In this document: positions 45,734 to 53,150 of the stretch, piece by piece
Layout of the letters: the number at the start of each line of letters is the position of its first letter
How positions within the stretch are numbered: position 1 is the first letter of the stretch
NCBI GenBank assembly: GCA_022842165.1
Contig: JALHQC010000014.1
Span: forward strand, 21,287 to 85,286
DNA length: 64,000 nucleotides
Direction of reading: 5' to 3'
Source: a bacterium
Lineage (GTDB): Bacteria > Pseudomonadota > Alphaproteobacteria > Rhizobiales > Aestuariivirgaceae
Made by a program: the position numbers and the translations under genes
Notes under the pieces: generated by a model
Seen by the model: the letters and a program-made list of their open reading frames with translations, nothing else
The model's database searches: none
What the model was told of the DNA's origin: nothing

Positions 45734-46771
45734 ATGACGTCCAGACGTAACATACTGACGACCGGACTTGCCGCAGGTGCGGCAAGCCTCGCGGCACCCG
45801 CCGTGCTGGCCCAGGGTGCCCCCATCAAGTGGCGGCTCCAGACCTACGCCGGCGCGGCACTGGGCGCGGAAGTCGTGAAACCGGCGATCGAACTCTTCAA
45901 CCAGATCGCCAATGGCCAGATGGAAATCGAGCTGTTCTACGCCGACCAGCTGGTGCCCACGGCGGAGCTTTTCCGCGCCATGCAGAAGGGCACGATCGAT
46001 GCCGTGCAGTCGGACGATGACTCGATGGCAAGCCCCACCGAGGTCACCGTCTTCGGCGGCTACTTCCCGCTGGCGCTGCGCTATTCCCTTGACGTGCCGG
46101 TGCTCTTCAATCACTGGGGCCTCGACCAGATCTGGAAGGAAGAATACGCCAAGGTCGGCATCCAGCACATTTCCGCGGGCTCTTGGGACCCGTGCAACTT
46201 CTCGACCAAGAAGCCGATCAACGCGCTGGCCGATCTGCAGGGCCTGCGCATCTTCACCTTCCCCACGGCGGGCCGCTTCCTGACGCGCTTCGGCGTCGTT
46301 CCGGTGACAGTGCCATGGGAAGACGTGCAGGTGGGCCTGCAGACCGGCGAGCTTGACGGCATCGCCTGGAACGGCGTGACCGAGGACTACACCTCGGGCT
46401 GGGCCGATGTGACCGGCCACTTCCTGACCAACAATATCTCGGGCGCCTGGATCGGTCATTTCTTCGCCAACCAGGAAAGCTGGAACAAGGTGCCGCCGCA
46501 TCTGCAGCAGTTGCTGAAAGCCTGCTTCGACAGCTCGCACTACTATCGCCAGCATTGGTACTGGAGCGGCGAGGCGCGGCTGCGCGTCGAGGAGACCAAG
46601 CTGAAGTACACGACGATCCCGGCTGCCGAATGGGCCACCGTCGAAGCGGAAGCCCTGAAGTTCTGGGACGAGATCGCGGCTGAAAGCGAGACCAAGGCCA
46701 AGATCGTCGCCATCATCAAGAAGTACAACGAGACGATGGTGAAGGCCGGACCGCCCTACCGCTACAGCTGA
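45734..46771 (+). CDS. TRAP transporter substrate-binding protein (DctP-like), Tat-exported
   Basis: 345 aa. Twin-arginine signal peptide (TSRRNILTTGLAAGAASLAA, cleaved near APAVLA). Ligand domain with EIELFYADQLVPTAELFRAM, PTEVTVFGGYFPLALRYS and GLQTGELDGIAWNG. The WNGVT-type region is closest to keto-acid or lactate binders, but the ligand is not certain; with a methylamine methyltransferase next door, a methylated compound is possible. A clear terminator follows. Confidence 0.92.
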   Translation: MTSRRNILTTGLAAGAASLAAPAVLAQGAPIKWRLQTYAGAALGAEVVKPAIELFNQIANGQMEIELFYADQLVPTAELFRAMQKGTIDAVQSDDDSMASPTEVTVFGGYFPLALRYSLDVPVLFNHWGLDQIWKEEYAKVGIQHISAGSWDPCNFSTKKPINALADLQGLRIFTFPTAGRFLTRFGVVPVTVPWEDVQVGLQTGELDGIAWNGVTEDYTSGWADVTGHFLTNNISGAWIGHFFANQESWNKVPPHLQQLLKACFDSSHYYRQHWYWSGEARLRVEETKLKYTTIPAAEWATVEAEALKFWDEIAAESETKAKIVAIIKKYNETMVKAGPPYRYS

Positions 46772-46791
46772 TCACTTCGCAACGAAAATGG

Positions 46792-46821
46792 AAAGGGCGG
46801 CCCGCAAGAGCCGCCCTTTTT
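46792..46821 (+). terminator. intrinsic terminator of the TRAP operon
   Basis: AAAGGGCGGC and GCCGCCCTTT with an 8-base loop, followed by T-run TTTTT. Confidence 0.9.
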
Positions 46822-46853
46822 GATGCCGCAAACAACTCAGGTGAACCCCCGAG

Positions 46854-47381
46854 TCAGGCGGCTCTCCGCTGCGGGACTTCGCGGCGGCCGGAGCCGACGA
46901 CGAGCCCTTCGGCGCCATCGAGGGCGCCGGGGATCAGCTCGATCCCCAGAAAGCGGTTGCGGTCCACCGGGCCAGGCAGATGCAGATCCGCCACCATGCC
47001 GTGGGTAAATCCGAACCGCTGGTAGTAGGGCGCATCGCCCACCAGGATGACCGCGGCATGGCCCATGGCGCGGGCTTCTTCCAGCGCATGCGCCATCAGC
47101 GCCGCGCCGATGCCCTGGCCTTGATATCTGCAGTCAACCGCGAGGGGCCCCAGCAGCAGGGCCGAACCCGCCGAGCCGGCAAGCACGTCCCACAGGCGCA
47201 CGGTGCCGATGAGGCGGCCTTTTGCGTCGGTTGCGGTGAAGGCAAGCCCTTCCGACGGCAGACGGCCCTCGCGCAGGCGCTCGGAGGTCTTCCGGCGGCG
47301 CTGCTGCTTGCCGAAGACCTTGTCGAGCAACCGCTCGCGCGGCAGCGTGTCGAAGTAGATTTCGGGACGGATGGTGACCAT
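46854..47381 (-). CDS. GNAT-family N-acetyltransferase (YhbS-like)
   Basis: 175 aa from ATG at 47381 (GGAGG 9 bp upstream). GNAT acetyl-CoA loop: VDCRYQGQGIGAALMAHALE, and the AVILVGDAPYYQRFGF strand-loop typical of YhbS-type enzymes. Substrate unknown. Convergent with the TRAP operon. Confidence 0.88.
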   Translation of the reverse strand: MVTIRPEIYFDTLPRERLLDKVFGKQQRRRKTSERLREGRLPSEGLAFTATDAKGRLIGTVRLWDVLAGSAGSALLLGPLAVDCRYQGQGIGAALMAHALEEARAMGHAAVILVGDAPYYQRFGFTHGMVADLHLPGPVDRNRFLGIELIPGALDGAEGLVVGSGRREVPQRRAA

Positions 47382-47417
47382 TCTGGCCTCCAATGAGCAA
47401 TCTGATGAACCCAAGCT

Positions 47418-47497
47418 CCGTCACCCCGGCGCAAGCCGGGGCCCCGCTTACCTCCTCGCAGAAGAAAGCTGGATGCCAGCTTTCGCTGGCATGACGG
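47418..47497. repeat. family B intergenic palindromic repeat, copy 3
   Basis: CCGTCA (47418) and TGACGG (47492-47497) are the outer ends. Inside are CCCCGGC-GCAA-GCCGGGG and AAAGCTGG with GCCAGCTTT, the same modules as the copies at 5.1 and 6.9 kb. Confidence 0.65.
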
Positions 47498-47533
47498 TAT
47501 TGATGAAGCGAAGTCCGGCGCGAGGGCCGGGCT

Positions 47534-48670
47534 TCAGATGATATAGGCCTTGAGCGGCGAGAAGCCGTTGAAGGCGACGGCCGCATAGGTCGTCGTGTAG
47601 GCGCCGGTGGCCTCGATCAGCACCTCATCGCCGACGCTCAAGGTGAGCGGCAGGTCGTAAGGCACCTTCTCGTAGAGCACGTCGGCCGAGTCGCACGTCG
47701 GGCCGGCGATGACGCAGGGACCCTTGGCATCCGCATCCTTGTCCGTGACGAGGGGATAGCGGATCGCCTCGTCCATGGTCTCGGCCAAGCCGCCGAACTT
47801 GCCGATGTCGAGATAGACCCAGCGATGATTGTCGTTGGCATGCTTCTTCGAGATCAGGACGACTTCCGCCTTGACGACACCTGCATTGCCCACCATGCCG
47901 CGGCCCGGCTCGATGATCGTCTCGGGGATCGCGTTGCCGAAGTGCTTGGTCAGCGCCTCGTGGATGGCATTGGCATAGGCGCCCGTGCCCGGTACCTGCT
48001 TGAGGTACTTGGTGGGGAAGCCGCCGCCGAGGTTCACCATCTGCAAGGTGATGCCGTTGGCCTGCATCGCATCGAAGATCGCCTTCGATTCGGCCAAGGC
48101 AGAGTCCCAGGCCTCGAGGCGGGTCTGCTGCGAGCCGACATGGAACGAGATGCCGTGAGCCACAAGGCCGCGGGCATGGGCGTTCATGAGGACGTCGACA
48201 GCCATCGACGGCTCGCAGCCGAACTTGCGCGACAAGGGCCACTCGGCACCTGCGCCATCGGTGAGGATGCGGCAGAACACCTGCGCTCCCGGAGCGGCAC
48301 GCGCCATCTTTTCCACTTCCTCGTCCGAATCGACGGCGAAGAGCGACACGCCCAGCTGATGGGCGCGCGCGATGTCGCGCTCCTTCTTGATGGTGTTGCC
48401 GAACGAGATACGGTCCGGCGTTGCGCCAGCGGCCAGCGCCATCTCGATTTCGGGCACCGAGGCCGTGTCGAAGCACGAGCCCATGTCGGCCAGCAGCTTC
48501 AAGACTTCCGGTGCGGGGTTCGCCTTCACCGCATAGAAGACGCGGGTATCGGGCATGGCGCGGGTGAAGGCGCGATAGTTTTCGGCAATGACTTCGAGGT
48601 CGACGACGAGGCAGGGGCCTTCGGGGCGTCGGTCACGCAGGAAGTCGATGATGCGGGCGGTCGCGGCCAT
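47534..48670 (-). CDS. odc: ornithine decarboxylase (eukaryote-like, fold type III)
   Basis: Makes putrescine from ornithine; some members also use lysine. 378 aa from ATG at 48670 (GGGAG at 48683-48679). PLP site FYAVKANPAPEVLKLLADMG, HVGSQQT, NLGGGFPTKY, phosphate-binding EPGRGMVGNAG, and active-site Cys in GPTCDSADVLYE; dimer C-terminus complete. In alphaproteobacteria this enzyme type is associated with the speF RNA motif, which is present just upstream. In-frame ATG codons farther upstream lie in that leader and were rejected. Confidence 0.94.
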   Translation of the reverse strand: MAATARIIDFLRDRRPEGPCLVVDLEVIAENYRAFTRAMPDTRVFYAVKANPAPEVLKLLADMGSCFDTASVPEIEMALAAGATPDRISFGNTIKKERDIARAHQLGVSLFAVDSDEEVEKMARAAPGAQVFCRILTDGAGAEWPLSRKFGCEPSMAVDVLMNAHARGLVAHGISFHVGSQQTRLEAWDSALAESKAIFDAMQANGITLQMVNLGGGFPTKYLKQVPGTGAYANAIHEALTKHFGNAIPETIIEPGRGMVGNAGVVKAEVVLISKKHANDNHRWVYLDIGKFGGLAETMDEAIRYPLVTDKDADAKGPCVIAGPTCDSADVLYEKVPYDLPLTLSVGDEVLIEATGAYTTTYAAVAFNGFSPLKAYII

Positions 48671-48690
48671 GTGAGTGATCTCCCAAGTCG

Positions 48691-48880
48691 AAAAAAGGGT
48701 AAGCGTTGCCTTTGACAGCGCAGTGACAGGCGGCCCACGCGATGGAGACGTGGTTACGCTTGTCCGCGTACTGACATTTTCGCCTTGGCTTGATTGGGAG
48801 ACCCAATCGCACATGGGGCAATGATAGTGGTGCCTCTCAGTAACCCCGGCCTTTGGAGGAGCCGGCAGAGACCAAAAAGC
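48691..48880 (-). ncRNA. speF-type leader of the ornithine decarboxylase gene
   Basis: On the minus strand the leader holds CCGGC-TCCTCCAAAG-GCCGG, the stretch ACTGAGAGGCACCACTATCA flanked by GGGG and GCCCC, the hairpin GATTGGG-TCT-CCCAATC, and finally AAGCGT (48761) paired with ACGCTT (48706-48701) followed by six T (48696-48691). The last two could act as an attenuator just before the GGGAG of the gene. Order and key segments fit the speF motif reported upstream of alphaproteobacterial ornithine decarboxylases, as I remember it. Confidence 0.6.
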
Positions 48881-48938
48881 CCGCACCGTCGTTGCTTTGG
48901 GGAAGACCCTTGGGGCACGTGCGATCTTGGGCAGGCGC

Positions 48939-48967
48939 GATATGATGGATTCGACCGTCGCATTCAA
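48939..48967 (-). promoter_or_regulatory. promoter of the speF leader and odc
   Basis: TTGAAT (48967-48962), 17 bp, CATATC (48944-48939). Transcription would begin near 48932, giving a leader of about 260 nt. Confidence 0.5.
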
Positions 48968-49009
48968 GAAAAATAATGAGCCGGAGCATCAGTTTTTTGT
49001 GAACGGCGG

Positions 49010-49627
49010 TTAAGCCTTTCTTTCGCCGAACATCTGCCAGCCGGCAACGAGCCGGGTGAGCGTCGTCACCGCGCACATTCCGGCATAGCCATAGGCGATC
49101 AGCCCGAAATGCTCGGGCCAGATGCACATGGCGAGGAAGCAGGCGATCGTCTCGGTGCCTTCGGTGAGGCCGCCCAGATAGTAGAAGGATTTCGACGGGT
49201 AGGCCGTACTCTTCAAGCCGCGCTTCTCGGCGATGACGGCGAAGGCGAGAAAACTCGTGCCGGTGCCGAGGAAGGCGGCGAGCAGCACGGCGGCGGGCAG
49301 CGGATTGTGGACAGGATCGCAGAAGGCAAAGGCCAGCGGCACGGCGGCATAGAACACGAAGTCGAGCCCGATATCGAGGAAGGCGCCGCGGTCGGTCGTC
49401 TTCGAAAGCCTGGCGAGTGCGCCGTCGAGCCCGTCGAGCGCCCGGTTGGCGAGCAGCGGCAGGATCGCGGTCCAGGTGTAGCCAAGCCCGATCAGCACGG
49501 CGGCGATCATGCCGAAGCCGAAACCGATGAGCGTCGCCTGGTCCGCCGTGATGCCGAACGACGCAATTCGCCGCGCTGCCAGGTCGGTCACCGGCCGCAG
49601 AAGCTTCAGGGCGAAACGGTCAATCAT
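49010..49627 (-). CDS. ynjF: CDP-alcohol phosphatidyltransferase family protein, YnjF-like
   Basis: Membrane enzyme of 205 aa expected to transfer a CDP-linked group to an alcohol. The signature DG-x2-AR-x8-G-x3-D-x3-D is intact, beginning RALDGLDGALARLSK and ending FLDIGLDF. FYYLGGLTEGTETIACF matches E. coli YnjF closely. ATG at 49627 overlaps the ATPase gene (8 bp). Last gene of the ynjB-C-D-F set; ynjE of E. coli is missing. Substrate is unknown. Confidence 0.88.
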   Translation of the reverse strand: MIDRFALKLLRPVTDLAARRIASFGITADQATLIGFGFGMIAAVLIGLGYTWTAILPLLANRALDGLDGALARLSKTTDRGAFLDIGLDFVFYAAVPLAFAFCDPVHNPLPAAVLLAAFLGTGTSFLAFAVIAEKRGLKSTAYPSKSFYYLGGLTEGTETIACFLAMCIWPEHFGLIAYGYAGMCAVTTLTRLVAGWQMFGERKA

Positions 49628-50267
49628 GCCGCACCTCGCCCTGAGGCGTGATGGCCAGCACCCGCCCACCCTCGGGAACGTCGGCGCGGTCATGCGTCAC
49701 CAGCAGGCAGGGAATGCCGCGATCCGAAATATGCGAGAACACGAAGCCGCGGATGGTTTCCCGCAATTCCGCATCGAGCTTGTTGAAAGGCTCGTCCAGC
49801 AGCATGGCGGCGGGCCTCGCGAGAAGCGCCCGCATCAGCGCCACGCGCGCCCGCTGCCCGCCAGAGAGCGTATGCGGCGCGCGGTTGCCAAAGCCTTCGA
49901 GGCCCGCATCCTTCAAAGCCATTTCCATCATCTTCCCCCGCACTGCGCGGTCGCCCCGCGGCATGCCGAACAGCAGGTTCTCGCCAACCGTCAGATGCGG
50001 AAACAGCAGATCGTCCTGGAACAGCCGCCCGATGTTGCGGCGTTCCGGCGGCAGCGTGTCGAGCGTTGTGCCATCAAGCTCGATCTGGCCATGTCCTTCA
50101 AACGGTGGATCGAGATCGCCCGCGATCAGCGCGAGGAGCGATGACTTGCCTGAACCCGATGGGCCCATCAGCGTCACGATCTCGCCAGCGGCGATCGCCA
50201 GATCGAAGGGCCTGATGAGCGGGCGGCCATCGAGCGCGATCGAGGCCTGATGAAGGATCAGCGCCAT
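49620..50267 (-). CDS. ynjD: ABC transporter ATP-binding protein, YnjD-like
   Basis: 215 aa. Walker A GPSGSGKSS, Q-loop FQDDLLFPHL, signature LSGGQRARVAL, Walker B AAMLLDEPFNKLD, H-loop LLVTHDRADV. It overlaps the permease gene by 10 bp and the phosphatidyltransferase by 8 bp. Spermidine- and thiamine-type ATPases are close relatives; neighbour genes decide the YnjD label. Confidence 0.92.
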   Translation of the reverse strand: MALILHQASIALDGRPLIRPFDLAIAAGEIVTLMGPSGSGKSSLLALIAGDLDPPFEGHGQIELDGTTLDTLPPERRNIGRLFQDDLLFPHLTVGENLLFGMPRGDRAVRGKMMEMALKDAGLEGFGNRAPHTLSGGQRARVALMRALLARPAAMLLDEPFNKLDAELRETIRGFVFSHISDRGIPCLLVTHDRADVPEGGRVLAITPQGEVRHD

Positions 50268-51865
50268 CGGGGCCTCCCGGCCAGTGCGGCGAGCGAGAAG
50301 GCGATGAGCGGCGGCAGCGCCAGCATGAGCGCATATACGGCGGTGAGCGCACGGTTGCCGCCCGAGGCCAGGGTCACGGCTTCGACGGGCAATGTCTGGA
50401 TGCGGCCCGCCGCGATCATCTGGGCGGGAACATATTGCACCATGCTGACGCCGAAGCCGACCGCCGCCGCCATCACGAGCGGTCCCTTGAGGAGCGGGGC
50501 CTTGACCAGCCGCCACATGCGGAACGGACCGGCCTTGAGCGATTGCGCCACCTTGGCAAAGCGTATGTCGAACGCCCGGTAGGGGCCGGCGAGCACGATC
50601 GCCACATAGGCGACAACCGGCGTCAGATGGGCGAGGAACAGCCCGGCCCAGGTGCCGGAGAGGCCGGCCAGCAGGAACAACCGGTATTGCCCGGCAACGA
50701 TGAGGATCTGCGGCAGGGCGAGTGCTGCGAGCGCCAGGCCGAGGAGCCAGCGGTCGTGCTGCGGGGGCCGGGTTTCGAACCAGGCGACGGTGAGCGCAAG
50801 TGCTGTAAGCGACGTTGCCAGCGAAAGCCCGAGGCTTGCCCATAGCGGCGCGCTGGCGTGGTGGAAGGTTTCCCATGCTGCAAGCGAATGGTTGGGCGGA
50901 AGCAGCACCGGCCAGGGCCAGCGCGGCGCCGATGACATCAGCACCAGCAGCAGCGTGACGCCGAGCGTGACGGCGATGATCATGGCGGCGAGGCTGAAGG
51001 CCAGCCGCTTTGGCAAGCCGAGGCGCGATGGCCCGGCGCTGCGGAATCTGGCCCGCGCGCGCTTCGACAGCGCAATGAACGAGAAGGAAAGGAGCAGCAC
51101 GGCCGCGAGCATGATGGTGAGGAACATGGCACCCGCAACACCGCGCGCATTATGCGCGAGATCGGCGTCGTTCAGATCCTGCCACACCACCACCGCGAGC
51201 GTGGGCGGCTGCGTCGGCCCGATGACCAGCGCCATGTCGACGGCGCTGGCGCCATAGATGAAGACGATGACGAGGGGCCACGCCATGCGCTTCAGAAGCT
51301 GTGGCTGCACGATGCGGAGCCAGATCGAACCGCGCCCGTGGCCGAGGCTCGCTGCCGCGCGTGACTGGCCAAGCAGGTGCCCGGCGGCATCGCCTTTCGA
51401 CAGCACGCTCCACGCCATGGCGAAGAGAAAGGGAACCTCCTTCAGCACCAGCGCCGCGACGAGCGACAGGCCGAGGGGGTCCTGCGTCGTCACCCATTGC
51501 GGCGGCTGCTCGCCGCCGACCAGGATGCGCGCCATCAAACCGCTCGGCATGATGAGGAAGCCAAAGCCGATGGCGAAGGCCAGATGCGGCAGCGCCAGCC
51601 CGGCGGCCGCCACCTGCTGCAGCATGGCCCAATAGCGCGAGCGGTAGAAGCCCGCCGCAATGATCAGTGTACAGAGCAAGGCGAGCAGCGCGGACACGGA
51701 GCCCGTGAACAGCGACAGGGCAAGTGCCGGCCACAGTTGCGGATGCTGCAACAGGGCGGCCCAGGCCTCGCCATCGATAGCGCCGGGCAACAGCATGGCG
51801 AGGGCAGCGAGAACGGGAAGCGCCCAGAGCAGCAGCATGAGCGCTGCGCCGGCAAGCTGCCTCAT
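50258..51865 (-). CDS. ynjC: fused ABC transporter permease, YnjC-like
   Basis: 535 aa, about twelve helices, two permease domains fused in one chain. The EAA-like loops (SLGHGRGSIWLRIVQPQL; FAKVAQSLKAGPFRMWRLVK) that contact the ATPase are present in both halves. ATG at 51865 overlaps the binding-protein stop (ATGA); another ATG at 51886 is in frame. ThiP and YnjC look alike; the binding protein identifies this as the Ynj type. Confidence 0.9.
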   Translation of the reverse strand: MRQLAGAALMLLLWALPVLAALAMLLPGAIDGEAWAALLQHPQLWPALALSLFTGSVSALLALLCTLIIAAGFYRSRYWAMLQQVAAAGLALPHLAFAIGFGFLIMPSGLMARILVGGEQPPQWVTTQDPLGLSLVAALVLKEVPFLFAMAWSVLSKGDAAGHLLGQSRAAASLGHGRGSIWLRIVQPQLLKRMAWPLVIVFIYGASAVDMALVIGPTQPPTLAVVVWQDLNDADLAHNARGVAGAMFLTIMLAAVLLLSFSFIALSKRARARFRSAGPSRLGLPKRLAFSLAAMIIAVTLGVTLLLVLMSSAPRWPWPVLLPPNHSLAAWETFHHASAPLWASLGLSLATSLTALALTVAWFETRPPQHDRWLLGLALAALALPQILIVAGQYRLFLLAGLSGTWAGLFLAHLTPVVAYVAIVLAGPYRAFDIRFAKVAQSLKAGPFRMWRLVKAPLLKGPLVMAAAVGFGVSMVQYVPAQMIAAGRIQTLPVEAVTLASGGNRALTAVYALMLALPPLIAFSLAALAGRPRWR

Positions 51866-53049
51866 GAACCGTAGCGTTCGAGCCATGCGGCTTCGATGAG
51901 CGGAACCCAGCTTCCATGCGGCTCCGGAATGGTAGGTGCGGGTACTGCGACGGCACCGGGCGCCGTCCGCCCGGTGAACAGGGCGGCATCGGCTGATGAA
52001 AGCTTCATGAGGTCGAGGACCGTCGGGTCGCCCCACACCTTGAGATCGGCCTTCCGCGCCTGCGCTTCCGGCGACAGCAGGAAATTTGCCGTCACCTGTG
52101 CTGCCGCCTTGGCGCTGGCGTTGACGGGGATCGCCACGAAATGCGTGTTGCCGATGGTGCCGCCCGAATGCTGCCAGGCAATCGTCGAGGGGGCAAGCTC
52201 GCCCGAGGCGACGAGGTTGGCAGGCTCGTTCGGATTGAAGGTGAGCGCCATCAGCAACTCGCCGTCGGCCAGCATCTGCTTGACCTGCGCCTGCGACGGC
52301 GGAAACTGCTTGCCCTCGCGCCATAGCGAGGGGTGAAGCTGGTCGAGAAATTCGAACAGCGGTTCGGACGCCTTCTTGAAAGTTTCGGCGTCGATGCTCA
52401 TCGGCAGCAGCGCCCGGTCGGCGATGGTTTCGACCAGCACCTGCTTCAGGAATGTGGTGCCGTGAAAATCGGGCGGTGCCGGATAGGTGACGCGGCCCGG
52501 CGCATTCTTCGCGAAATCGAGAAGCTCCATCATTGCGGCCGGCGGCGTTCCGATCTTCGCGCCATCGCCGAAGAAGGTGAGCTGCGCCATGCCCCAGGGG
52601 GATTCGAGGCCTTCGGTGGCTTCAGCGAAGTCGATGCGTGTCGTGGGCTTGCCCTCGATGTCGACCAGGGCGAAATTCGGCAGGTCCGCGGCAAACGGGC
52701 CGAACAGCAGATTGTCTTCCTTCATCGCGTGGAAATTCTCGCCGTTGATCCACACGAGGTCGACACTGCCTTGCGCCTTGCCGGCCTTCACCTCGTCGCG
52801 CACCCGGCGGACGACCTCTGCAGCATCGGTGATCTTCACATGCTCGAGCGTGATGCCGTGACGCGCCTTCAACTGCTCGCCTGCCCAGGCGATATAGGCA
52901 TTGATCGTGTCGGCGCCCGCCCAGGCATTGAAATAGACAGTCTGGCCTTTTGCCTCCGCCTCGATGGCGGCCCAGCCATCGGCGAGCGCGGGCCGTGCGA
53001 AGGCCGAGGCGGCGGCAAGGCTCGTCAAGGCGCGGCGGGTGAGTTTCAT
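51862..53049 (-). CDS. ynjB: ABC transporter substrate-binding protein, YnjB-like
   Basis: Periplasmic protein of 395 aa; signal peptide RRALTSLAAASAFARPALA. Matches E. coli YnjB in VYFNAWAGADTINAYIAW, GSVDLVWINGENFHAMKEDN, ESPWGMAQLTF, TYPAPPDFHGTTFLKQVL, LWREGKQFPPS and LLSPEAQARKADLKVWGDPT. Ligand unknown. First gene of a set of four with overlapping ends; related to the spermidine/thiamine binding families. Confidence 0.92.
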   Translation of the reverse strand: MKLTRRALTSLAAASAFARPALADGWAAIEAEAKGQTVYFNAWAGADTINAYIAWAGEQLKARHGITLEHVKITDAAEVVRRVRDEVKAGKAQGSVDLVWINGENFHAMKEDNLLFGPFAADLPNFALVDIEGKPTTRIDFAEATEGLESPWGMAQLTFFGDGAKIGTPPAAMMELLDFAKNAPGRVTYPAPPDFHGTTFLKQVLVETIADRALLPMSIDAETFKKASEPLFEFLDQLHPSLWREGKQFPPSQAQVKQMLADGELLMALTFNPNEPANLVASGELAPSTIAWQHSGGTIGNTHFVAIPVNASAKAAAQVTANFLLSPEAQARKADLKVWGDPTVLDLMKLSSADAALFTGRTAPGAVAVPAPTIPEPHGSWVPLIEAAWLERYGS

Positions 53050-53150
53050 GGCACAGGCTCCGGACATGGCGTTCTCATAACCCTGCCAGCCGCAAAAGGA
53101 AATCACAGCCGGGCACGGGGCTTCAGTTTGTCGTGAAGCGCGTGTGACGC

